This document shows, piece after piece, positions 5,495 through 11,734 of a DNA stretch of 12,415 nucleotides; the first letter of the stretch is position 1, and each line of letters opens with the position of its first letter. Under the pieces are notes generated by a model, which searched no databases, was not told where the DNA came from, and saw nothing but the letters and a program-made list of their open reading frames with translations. Source of the DNA: CAYLZN01 sp964387935 (GTDB lineage Bacteria > Acidobacteriota > Vicinamibacteria > Vicinamibacterales > JAFNAJ01). The DNA lies in NCBI GenBank assembly GCA_964387935.1, contig CAYLZN010000152.1, positions 1 through 12,415 of the forward strand, written 5' to 3'. The position numbers and the translations under genes were made by a program.

Positions 5495-6505
5495 ATGATC
5501 ATCCGTGACGTTGTCATCGTCGGCGCCGGGCCCTCGGGCCTCGCCGCAGCCATCGCGGCCCGCCAGTCGGGTCTCTCCTACGTCGTGCTCGAGAAGGGCG
5601 TCGTCGTCAACACCGTGTTCCACTATCCGACGAACATGGTCTTCTTCACCACGCCGGAGCTGCTGGAGATCGGCAGCCTCCCGTTCGTGACGCCCTACGA
5701 CAAGCCGACGCGCTTCGAGGCGCTGCGGTACTACCGCCGCGTCGTCGATCACTACCAGCTCGACGTGTTGACGGAGGAGGAAGTGCTCCGCGTCTTCCCC
5801 GACGCCCCGACGGCGGGAGCGCGCGTTCTTTCAGTCGAGACGCGTACAGGACGCGGTGTCCGCCGCACCCACCACGCGCGGTTCGTCGTCCTCGCAACCG
5901 GCGCGTTCGACAAGCCGAACCTGCTCGGCGTGCCAGGCGAGGACCTGCCGCACGTGTCGCACTATTACCTCGAAGCGCATCCCTTCTACCGGAAGAAGGT
6001 CGTGGTCGTCGGCGGCAAGAACTCCGCCGCGGAGGCCGCGCTTGAGCTCTACCGCGCCGGCGCGACGGTGATGCTCGTGCATCGCCGGCCGACGCTGGGC
6101 GACTCCATCAAGTACTGGGTGCTGCCAGACATCGAAAACCGCATCAAGGAAGGCGCGATCGCGGCGCACTTCAACACCGCCCTCGTCGAGATCAGGCCGA
6201 CGACCGTGGTCGTGGAGCGCGAGGCGGTGCAGCAGGAACTCGATGCGGACGCGGTGCTCCTGCTCACCGGCCATCATTCCGACACCGAACTCTTCGACCG
6301 CTGCGGCATCCGCTACAACCCACTCACCTTCGAACCGGTCTTCGACCCGACCACCTACGAGACCAACGTCGAGGGGCTCTACCTCGTCGGCGCGGTGCAG
6401 ACGGGTCGCAACAGCGGGCGGATCTTCATCGAGAACGGTCGCCTGCACGGGGAGCGGGCGATTCACGAGATCGCGGAGCGGCTGAGGCTGGCGGAAGTGA
6501 GATGA
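5495..6505 (+). CDS. ypdA: YpdA-family FAD/NAD(P)-dependent oxidoreductase
   Basis: A 336-residue two-dinucleotide-domain flavoprotein. FAD binding is shown by GAGPSG at 10-15, and NADPH binding by VVVGGKNSAAEAA around 170-182. Other family traits are FFTTPELLEIG and PTRFEALRYYRRVV, the ATGAFDKPNLLGVPGEDLPHV-type segment, and the terminal VGAVQTG/FIENGR FAD loop. In Firmicutes YpdA (Bdr) reduces bacillithiol disulfide with NADPH. S. aureus YpdA uses a cysteine at residue 14 (GGGPCG), but residue 14 is serine here, so that chemistry may differ; it could instead act on another disulfide or quinone-like substrate. ATG 5495 is chosen because it directly precedes the FAD motif; upstream in-frame codons lie within the amidohydrolase gene. 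No bacillithiol synthesis gene is in the window. A thioredoxin-reductase-like function is the main alternative. Confidence 0.87.
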   Translation: MIIRDVVIVGAGPSGLAAAIAARQSGLSYVVLEKGVVVNTVFHYPTNMVFFTTPELLEIGSLPFVTPYDKPTRFEALRYYRRVVDHYQLDVLTEEEVLRVFPDAPTAGARVLSVETRTGRGVRRTHHARFVVLATGAFDKPNLLGVPGEDLPHVSHYYLEAHPFYRKKVVVVGGKNSAAEAALELYRAGATVMLVHRRPTLGDSIKYWVLPDIENRIKEGAIAAHFNTALVEIRPTTVVVEREAVQQELDADAVLLLTGHHSDTELFDRCGIRYNPLTFEPVFDPTTYETNVEGLYLVGAVQTGRNSGRIFIENGRLHGERAIHEIAERLRLAEVR

Positions 6506-6518
6506 CGCGCGGGCGATG

Positions 6519-6536
6519 CGCCGCGGTCACGCGGCG
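6519..6536. terminator. Hairpin at the ypdA/vapC convergent junction
   Basis: CGCCGCG (6519-6525) and CGCGGCG (6530-6536) form a perfect 7-bp, all-GC stem with a GTCA loop. The VapC stop codon (TCA on the plus strand, 6527-6529) lies in the loop. The position 13 nt past the ypdA stop fits a bidirectional transcription end, though neither side carries a T-run. Confidence 0.45.
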
Positions 6537-6937
6537 AGGGGATCGAGAATTCTGACGCCGGCGGCCTCGAAATCCGACCGGTTTCGCGTGACCACGATCA
6601 GATCGTGCGTCAGGGCCGTCGCTGCGATGAGGCTGTCTTTGACCGGCATCGCCTTGCCCCTCCTGCGAAGCCGTGCCAGGAGTTCGGCCCACTCGAGGCC
6701 GGTTTCCGCCTCCCAGGGCAGATACTGGAGGCGTTTCACGCCGTGATCGAACCATCGTTCGAGCGAAGCCCGCTTTCGACCTTTGGGCAGCAGCAGGATG
6801 CCGAAGCGCAGCTCGCCCAGGATGATCGGGTCGACGGCGAGGTCACGCTCGTGCACGCGCAGCCACTCGAGCACGCGCCGGTCGGGGGCAGGCCTGGTGG
6901 CCTCACTCAGCACGTTCGCATCGACGAGGTACTTCAC
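6527..6937 (-). CDS. vapC: VapC-type PIN-domain toxin ribonuclease
   Basis: A 136-residue PIN-domain protein, the usual size for VapC/FitB toxins, which cleave tRNA, rRNA or other RNA when not bound by the antitoxin. Acidic metal ligands are visible: D6 (VDANVLSE), E42 (ILGELRFG), D101 (VKDSLIAATAL) and D122 (TRNRSDF). The LPxGxRR-like helix (LLPKGRKRASLERW) is typical of the FitB-like subgroup. All four residues are intact, so the toxin should be active. It starts with GTG at 6937, overlapping the antitoxin stop in a GTGA tetranucleotide; no separate ribosome binding site is evident, so translation is probably coupled to the antitoxin. The ends of vapC and convergent ypdA are 21 nt apart. 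Confidence 0.93.
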   Translation of the reverse strand: MKYLVDANVLSEATRPAPDRRVLEWLRVHERDLAVDPIILGELRFGILLLPKGRKRASLERWFDHGVKRLQYLPWEAETGLEWAELLARLRRRGKAMPVKDSLIAATALTHDLIVVTRNRSDFEAAGVRILDPLAA

Positions 6938-7164
6938 AGGGTGTCGGTGGACTCGGACGACACGGGGACGAAGAACCCCTTGTGCGGGCAGTCGAGCAGC
7001 CAGTCGACGGCTCCCTCGTTGGGGCGCGGGGCCTTCCTGACGAGGTGGTACTCGCCGCGGGCGAGACGCTCCACCTCGAATTCCTGCCCGGCTTCGATGC
7101 GGTCCATCTGCCTGAACGCGGCAGGCAACACGATCTGCCCCTTCGAGGAGACCGTCGTCTTCAT
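6934..7164 (-). CDS. vapB: AbrB/MazE-type (VapB) antitoxin
   Basis: A 76-residue protein with an N-terminal swapped-hairpin (SpoVT/AbrB) DNA-binding domain: MKTTVSSKGQIVLPAAFR, then a GQEFEVERL strand. The remainder, with the DWLLDCPHKGFF segment, is the likely toxin-binding tail. It should neutralise the PIN toxin encoded immediately downstream (4-nt overlap) and repress its own operon by binding the inverted repeat at 7169-7185. ATG 7164 lies 6 nt after the -10 hexamer, implying a leaderless transcript. Gene order, sizes and overlap are classic for this toxin-antitoxin class; the antitoxin fold is MazE-like rather than RHH. Confidence 0.9.
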   Translation of the reverse strand: MKTTVSSKGQIVLPAAFRQMDRIEAGQEFEVERLARGEYHLVRKAPRPNEGAVDWLLDCPHKGFFVPVSSESTDTL

Positions 7165-7168
7165 GTGG

Positions 7169-7185
7169 GTAAGATAGCGTCTTAC
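7169..7185. promoter_or_regulatory. Putative autoregulatory operator of the TA operon
   Basis: A perfect inverted repeat, GTAAGA-TAGCG-TCTTAC, has 6-bp arms and a 5-bp centre. It covers the -10 hexamer and lies 4 nt from the antitoxin start. AbrB/MazE antitoxins typically bind palindromes over their own promoter, so this is the obvious operator; binding itself is inferred. Confidence 0.65.
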
Positions 7186-7199
7186 TCTCGGCAGATCAA
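7171..7199 (-). promoter_or_regulatory. Sigma-70-like promoter of the TA operon
   Basis: On the minus strand, TTGATC (plus 7194-7199) and TATCTT (plus 7171-7176) are separated by exactly 17 bp. It is the best -35/-10 pair in the window. The -10 ends 6 nt before ATG, so the transcript probably begins at or next to the start codon. Confidence 0.65.
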
Positions 7200-7256
7200 G
7201 CGGCCCCAGACTTCTGCAGCGTCATGGCCGATGCCGCCAGCTCGCCTATTGGTGCC

Positions 7257-7312
7257 GTACGCCGTGTTCTGTCCGTACGCCGCCGTACGCCGTACGTCGT
7301 ACGCCGTACGCC
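7257..7312. repeat. GTACGCC heptamer cluster
   Basis: Six copies of GTACGCC occur: two isolated (7257-7263, 7275-7281) and four in tandem (7285-7312, the second being GTACGTC). The 12-mer GTACGCCGTGTT recurs at 7257-7268 and 7306-7317, so the cluster ends inside the TAA codon (7316-7318, minus strand) of the LON-domain gene. The repeats lie in the 151-nt gap between that gene and the TA promoter. They differ in sequence from the GANNACC arrays but share the 7-bp period and a CCG core. Confidence 0.85.
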
Positions 7313-7315
7313 GTG

Positions 7316-7942
7316 TTAATGCGCCTGCCCGGACCCGTTCCTGTGTCTGGCCGCCAGCAGCCGCATCTGGATCAGTTCGAGCAGCAGCCGGCAGCGGTCC
7401 GCCGGCCCCGCACACTCGAGGAGTGCCTGCCGCTCCACGATGTCGAGTTCGAGATACTGTGACAACGCGTTGACGACTTCGTCATCCGAGAGGTTCGCGG
7501 GCAGGCGACGCTCGGCGCGGTCGAGCGCGGGCGCAATCATCAGCTCCAGCCTGTGCCGTCCCTCTCGGAGCTGGGCCCGCTGGGGCTCGGACGTGGTGTC
7601 CGCCAGGGCCTCGACCCGGGCGACGCGGTAGTCGCGCCCGCCCTCCTCGCCCAACACCCGGAACCGGGACAAGCCCTTCAGGACGATGTTGTACCGGCCG
7701 TCGTCGAGGGGTTCCGCGTGCGTGATGACGCCGGCGCAGCCCGTCGCGTAGATGGCTGGCCGCCCCTCGTAGTCCGACTCCCACCCCGCACGCAGGAGCG
7801 TCATGCCGATCACCCGGTCGCCCGCCAGCGCGTCCGTCACCATGCGGCGATACCGCGGCTCGAAGATGTGGAGCGGCAGGGACACCCCGGGGAACAGGAC
7901 GACGTTGGAGAGCGGGAAGAGCGGCAGCGTCGGGGGCAGCAT
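7316..7942 (-). CDS. Stand-alone Lon substrate-binding (LON) domain protein
   Basis: A 208-residue protein matching only the N-terminal substrate-binding domain of Lon proteases (PF02190). LPLFPLSNVVLFPG at 6-19 and LPLHIFEPRYRRMV at 22-35 are the diagnostic opening, followed by the GRYNIVLKGLSRFRV strand region and a C-terminal helical part from about 125. There is no ATPase or protease domain, as in other short bacterial LON-domain proteins, whose function is poorly known. ATG 7942 is the only in-frame start before the domain; no Shine-Dalgarno is seen, and the vWA stop is 23 nt upstream, so re-initiation or coupling is likely. As the third gene of a compact operon with a AAA+ ATPase and a vWA protein, it may present or recognise substrates for them; this is inference from context. 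Confidence 0.88.
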   Translation of the reverse strand: MLPPTLPLFPLSNVVLFPGVSLPLHIFEPRYRRMVTDALAGDRVIGMTLLRAGWESDYEGRPAIYATGCAGVITHAEPLDDGRYNIVLKGLSRFRVLGEEGGRDYRVARVEALADTTSEPQRAQLREGRHRLELMIAPALDRAERRLPANLSDDEVVNALSQYLELDIVERQALLECAGPADRCRLLLELIQMRLLAARHRNGSGQAH

Positions 7943-7955
7943 GCTGGTCGATCGA

Positions 7956-7980
7956 CGGACCGTGGTCAGTGGACGGTCCG
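7956..7980. other. Hairpin spanning the vWA gene stop codon
   Basis: CGGACCGT (7956-7963) and ACGGTCCG (7973-7980) form a perfect 8-bp stem with a 9-nt loop that contains the vWA stop codon (TCA on plus, 7966-7968). A 10-bp palindrome, GTCGATCGAC, overlaps its edge at 7947-7956. Located at the vWA-to-LON junction, it could modulate read-through or re-initiation; no T-run makes termination unlikely. Confidence 0.5.
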
Positions 7981-9249
7981 GGTCTTCCGGGTCATGTAGT
8001 CGAACAGCACGTAGCGGCCGAGCGTCTGGGGCGTCGTGAAGTAGGCCTTGCCGTGGCAGACCTCGGCGACGCGTTTCACGAAGGCGACGAGGTCGTAGTC
8101 GCGGGCCAGCATGAACGTGTTGATCATGATGCCGGCCCGCCGGCAGGCGGCGACCTCCGCGAAGGTCTCCTGCACGATGAACGGGTCGAGGCCGAAGGCG
8201 TTGCGGTAGATGCGGCCGTCGGGCTGGGTGATCGCCGAGGGCTTGCCGTCGGTGATCATGATGATCTGCCGCATGTCCTTGCGCTGCCGCTCGAGGACGC
8301 GACGGGCCAGCCTGAGGCCCTCGCGCGTGTTCGTGTAATGGGGTCCCACGCGCACGCGGGCGAGGTGCTGGAGGGGAATCTCCTCCGCCGAGTCGTGGAA
8401 GAGGACGACGTTGAGCGCATCGCCCGGGTACTGATGGCGGATCAGGTTTGCCAGCGCGAGGGTCACCCGCTTGGCGGGCGTGAAGCGGTCCTCGCCGTAC
8501 AGGATCATGCTGTGGCTGCAGTCCAGCATGAGGACGGTGGCGCACGAGCTCTGGTACTCGCCCTGCACCACGACGAGATCGTCGTAGCCGACGTCGATGC
8601 CCGTGCTGGACGTGCCTGCGTCGCCGTCCGTGGCCGACACCGGCCCGGCCCGCTGGACGGCGTTGAGGATCGTCGCGCTCGGATCCAGGTTCATCGTGTC
8701 GCCGAACTCCCAGGGTTTCGGCGCCCCGCTGGCCTCCACGCCGGTGGCGACGTCGCGTGTGTCGTGCCGCCCGACGCTGCTCTTGCCCAGTGAGCCGAGC
8801 AGGTCGCGCAGGGCGCGATAGCCCAGGAAGTCCAGGCTCTTGTCGGTGACCTCGAACCGGGCGGGCGGGCCGCGCCGTTCGGTCCCCTCGCCGGCGGCGT
8901 CGGCGTCCTCCGGTGCGGAGTCGCCATCCGGCATCGTGATGTAACCTTCACGTGCCAGACCCTGGATGAGGCGATCGACCAGGTCCTCGAGCTCCGAGGT
9001 CGCGTCTCCATCTGCGGGGTCGCCCATGAGGCGCTCGATGGTGTCGTCGGAAAGCAGACCGCCGTTGAGCAGTGCCTCCAGCACGGCGTCGTAGAGGGAC
9101 TGGATCGACTGCGATCGCGACGAGTCCAGCGAGTCGTACGGGTCGTCGAAACCGCTCGTGAGCAGGAGGTCGGACAGCTTCGAGACGAGGTCCTCCAGAT
9201 CGACGCCCTCGAACGGGTCCCCGACGAACTTCGTGTACTTGTAGCGCAC
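7966..9249 (-). CDS. von Willebrand factor A domain protein (MoxR/ChlI partner)
   Basis: A 427-residue cytosolic protein; no signal peptide or membrane segment. The N-terminal half is acidic and rich in D/E/S, with the region 110-127 (DGDSAPEDADAAGEG type) likely a linker, and resembles the helical part of ChlD/CoxE-like proteins. The C-terminal vWA domain has the MIDAS motif DCSHS at 243-247 and the third-loop ITDGKPS with D334; a TNT threonine lies between them, so metal binding should be intact. The start is GTG 9249, 4 nt after the AAA+ gene stop. vWA proteins paired with MoxR or ChlI AAA+ ATPases act as co-chaperones or insert metals or cofactors into client proteins (for example CoxD/CoxE, NorQ/NorD, ChlI/ChlD). 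No client enzyme gene is adjacent, so the target is unknown. Confidence 0.9.
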   Translation of the reverse strand: MRYKYTKFVGDPFEGVDLEDLVSKLSDLLLTSGFDDPYDSLDSSRSQSIQSLYDAVLEALLNGGLLSDDTIERLMGDPADGDATSELEDLVDRLIQGLAREGYITMPDGDSAPEDADAAGEGTERRGPPARFEVTDKSLDFLGYRALRDLLGSLGKSSVGRHDTRDVATGVEASGAPKPWEFGDTMNLDPSATILNAVQRAGPVSATDGDAGTSSTGIDVGYDDLVVVQGEYQSSCATVLMLDCSHSMILYGEDRFTPAKRVTLALANLIRHQYPGDALNVVLFHDSAEEIPLQHLARVRVGPHYTNTREGLRLARRVLERQRKDMRQIIMITDGKPSAITQPDGRIYRNAFGLDPFIVQETFAEVAACRRAGIMINTFMLARDYDLVAFVKRVAEVCHGKAYFTTPQTLGRYVLFDYMTRKTRTVH

Positions 9250-9253
9250 GGCG

Positions 9254-10771
9254 TCAGTTGTAGTACTTCTTGCGCCCGCTGCGCGGCATTGGCACGTCCT
9301 GTTCGAACGACGCCTCGGGTGCCCGGCCGCCCGCCCGCCGCGGGGCCTCGCTGGCGCCGTACCGCCAGTCGTCGCTGCGGCTGATCTTCTTCTGCGCGAA
9401 CAGGGACTCCAGCACGAAGTCCACGGCGGCCGCTCTGAGTGGCCGTGGCGCTTCGCGGTCCACGCCCAGCTTGCCGACGAGGTCGTGGAGGCGAGGCACG
9501 CGACGCGCTTCGTCGAGCAGGACGTCGGCCGGGGTGGTATCGCTCACCTGGAGCGACCCGCCGCCGTCGAACCATGCCACGACAGGTTTCAGGTCGCCGG
9601 GCTCGAGGTACGCAGTGGCGACGTTGCTGACGGCCGCACGGATCAGATCGCCGGCAACCGTCGCGGCCCCGCGCAGCTCCCCCTCGTATTCCAGCTCGAA
9701 CTTGCCCGTGATCGACGGCAGCGCGGCATAGACGTCCGTGACACGAGGCACGACCACGGCCTCGTCCGACAGCAGCGCCCGCCGCTCCGCGTTCGACACC
9801 ACGTTCTCGAGCACCGTAATGGGCAGGCGCTGGCTCACGCCGCTCCGCTTGTCGATTTTCGAATCGGCGCGCGCCTGGAACGCGATCTCCTCGACGATTT
9901 CCCGAATCCAGACTGGCACGCGGAAGCGGCCATCGTCCTGCCGCGTGTCGCCATCCCTGGTCACCCACGCCTCCTGGGCCGTGATCGCCTGGGCGACGGC
10001 GCGACTGGTCGGGTAGTGCGTCCTGATCTCGGAGCCGATCCGGTCCTTGAGGGGTGTGATGATCTTCCCACGCGCGGTGTAGTCCTCAGGGTTGGCGCTG
10101 AAGACCATCAGCACGTCGAGGGGCAGTCGCACCGGGTAGCCCTTGATCTGTACGTCCCCCTCCTGGAGGATGTTGAACAGGCCCACCTGAATCTTGCCCG
10201 CGAGGTCCGGCAGCTCGTTGATCGCGAAGATCCCGCGGTTGGCCCGAGGCAGCAGCCCGAAGTGCATCGTCAGCTCGTCGGCGAGGTGCAGGCCGCTCCT
10301 GGCCGCCTTGATCGGATCGATGTCGCCGACGATGTCCGCGATCGTCACGTCCGGCGTGGCGAGCTTCTCGACGTACCGGAGGTCGCGCGGCCGCCAGGCG
10401 ATCGGGAGCGCATCGCCTTCCTGCGCAACGCGTCGCCGGCAGGCGCCGCAGAGCGGGGCCAGCGGGTCGTCGTGGATCTCGCAGCCCGGCACCACCGGGA
10501 TCTCGGCGTCGAGGAGGCCGACGAGCGATCGCAGGATCCGGCTCTTGGCTTGACCGCGCAGTCCCAGCAGGATGAAGTGGTGACGCGACAGGACCGCGTT
10601 GACCAGCTGCGGGACGACCGTCTCGTCGTAGCCCAGGATGCCGGGCAGCAGCGTCTCCCCGTCCTGCAACCGCCGGGTGAGGTTCTCGCGCAGTTCGTCG
10701 CGAACGGGCCGACGACGAACCGCGCCCGTCTCCATGGCGCGCCGAAGCTCGCCGAGCGTATGAGGCTTCAT
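9254..10771 (-). CDS. MoxR/magnesium-chelatase-like AAA+ ATPase
   Basis: A 505-residue AAA+ ATPase related to ChlI and MoxR. Walker A is GLRGQAKS at 70-77, the GxxGxAKS form usual in MoxR. The Walker B position reads IFAINELPDL with N185-E186, so the canonical aspartate is asparagine while the catalytic glutamate is kept. VFSANPEDYTARGKI matches sensor 1, and LKDRIGSEI carries an arginine-finger candidate. A family insertion has C97, C108 and C111, a possible metal knuckle. A long C-terminal region (about 330-505) is less conserved and ends in GRKKYYN. ATG 10771 is preceded by CGGAGATTC. It is the first gene of an operon with the vWA and LON-domain genes. Not a chlorophyll magnesium chelatase in context; the client is unknown. 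Confidence 0.88.
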   Translation of the reverse strand: MKPHTLGELRRAMETGAVRRRPVRDELRENLTRRLQDGETLLPGILGYDETVVPQLVNAVLSRHHFILLGLRGQAKSRILRSLVGLLDAEIPVVPGCEIHDDPLAPLCGACRRRVAQEGDALPIAWRPRDLRYVEKLATPDVTIADIVGDIDPIKAARSGLHLADELTMHFGLLPRANRGIFAINELPDLAGKIQVGLFNILQEGDVQIKGYPVRLPLDVLMVFSANPEDYTARGKIITPLKDRIGSEIRTHYPTSRAVAQAITAQEAWVTRDGDTRQDDGRFRVPVWIREIVEEIAFQARADSKIDKRSGVSQRLPITVLENVVSNAERRALLSDEAVVVPRVTDVYAALPSITGKFELEYEGELRGAATVAGDLIRAAVSNVATAYLEPGDLKPVVAWFDGGGSLQVSDTTPADVLLDEARRVPRLHDLVGKLGVDREAPRPLRAAAVDFVLESLFAQKKISRSDDWRYGASEAPRRAGGRAPEASFEQDVPMPRSGRKKYYN

Positions 10772-10780
10772 GAATCTCCG

Positions 10781-10786
10781 ATACTA
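10781..10786 (-). promoter_or_regulatory. Candidate -10 box of the AAA+/vWA/LON operon
   Basis: On the minus strand TAGTAT lies 9 nt before the AAA+ start codon, within the 129-nt region divergent from the phosphodiesterase gene. The GGAG next to the start would fall in or before the transcript's first bases. No -35 is recognisable. The rest of 10787-10900 shows nothing I can name. Confidence 0.35.
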
Positions 10787-10900
10787 TCATGCGGACTTGA
10801 ACGCATCCGGCCGCTCCTGGCCGCGCGCGCACCACTGCTCTCGCCTGAGCTGTATGACGCCTACCTGCACGATCACGATTCGCGTCACGAGGACGTCCAG

Positions 10901-11731
10901 ATGAGCCACGCCGTGCTCGACACGCGACGACGCCTCGTCTTCGCGCACCGCGGCGGCGCCGCGCTCAGGCCGGAGAACACCGTCGAGGCGTTCGATCACG
11001 GCCTGTCGCTCGGAGCGGACGGCCTCGAGTTCGATGTGCACCTCTCTCGCGACGAGCAGGCCGTGGTGATCCACGACGCCACGCTGGACCGCACGACCGA
11101 GGCGCAGGGACCCGTGGCGCGACACACCGCGCGGGAACTGGCGGCCGTGGACGCGGGATACCACTTCGAACACGGCGGACGGCACCCGTTTCGGGGACGC
11201 GGCATCGCTATCCCGACGCTGCGCGAGGTGCTCGCGCGGTACCGGGACATCCCGATCATCATCGAGCTGAAGGGCAGCGACCCGGATCTGGCGCGGGTCG
11301 CCGTCCGCGAAGTCCGTGCCGCCGGTGCGCTGCAGCGCGTGTGCTTTGGCAGCTTCGAGGACGTGACCATCGAAGCGGCCAGGCATTGCGGGTCCGACGT
11401 CGTCACGAGCGGCGCACGCGACGAGATCCGGCGCGCGATGCGCACGGCCTTTCTCGGCTTCGCTCCGCGACGGCCGCGGTTTCGCGCGCTGCAGGTGCCG
11501 GAGCGTTTCGGGGTGCGCCGAATTGCCACCCGGCGTTTCATCCGGGCCATGGGGCGCGGCGGGATTCCCGTGCACATCTGGACCGTGAACGAGGAGGGGG
11601 ACATGGTGCGCCTGCTCTCGTGGGGCGCCCACGCCATCATCACCGACCGTCCTGACGTCGGCGTGCCGACCGTGCGGGCCTTCAACGCGAGCCTCCCTGC
11701 CCGATCCCGCGCCGGCCTCGCATCGAGGTGA
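10901..11731 (+). CDS. Glycerophosphodiester phosphodiesterase
   Basis: A 276-residue GDPD-family hydrolase that cleaves glycerophosphodiesters to glycerol-3-phosphate and an alcohol. It has the N-terminal HRGG (16-19) and PENT (24-27) motifs, metal ligands E43 and D45 in LEFDVHLSRD, the catalytic HD pair at 58-59, and a further catalytic/metal-site candidate in IIIELKG; the C-terminal VHIWTVNEEGDM and IITDRPD segments complete the barrel. No signal peptide, so probably cytosolic, like E. coli UgpQ. ATG 10901 is supported by GAGGA at 10889-10893. In-frame codons upstream reach ATG 10760, but that would overlap the divergent AAA+ gene and add residues the family lacks. The stop is 3 nt from the recD2-like start, suggesting co-transcription. 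Confidence 0.9.
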   Translation: MSHAVLDTRRRLVFAHRGGAALRPENTVEAFDHGLSLGADGLEFDVHLSRDEQAVVIHDATLDRTTEAQGPVARHTARELAAVDAGYHFEHGGRHPFRGRGIAIPTLREVLARYRDIPIIIELKGSDPDLARVAVREVRAAGALQRVCFGSFEDVTIEAARHCGSDVVTSGARDEIRRAMRTAFLGFAPRRPRFRALQVPERFGVRRIATRRFIRAMGRGGIPVHIWTVNEEGDMVRLLSWGAHAIITDRPDVGVPTVRAFNASLPARSRAGLASR

Positions 11732-11734
11732 CCC

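Noticed and set aside
7316..7942. Truncated Lon protease pseudogene
   Set aside because: The frame ends cleanly at 208 residues, the usual size of stand-alone LON-domain proteins, and no ATPase or protease remnants follow downstream.
9254..10771. Genuine chlorophyll/bacteriochlorophyll magnesium chelatase subunit
   Set aside because: No other pigment gene is nearby, Walker A is of MoxR form, and the partner is a short vWA protein rather than full-length ChlD/BchD.
9485..10900. Long plus-strand extension in frame with the phosphodiesterase gene
   Set aside because: It lies antisense to the AAA+ ATPase gene, which has clear Walker motifs; the phosphodiesterase motifs and a good ribosome site begin only at 10901.
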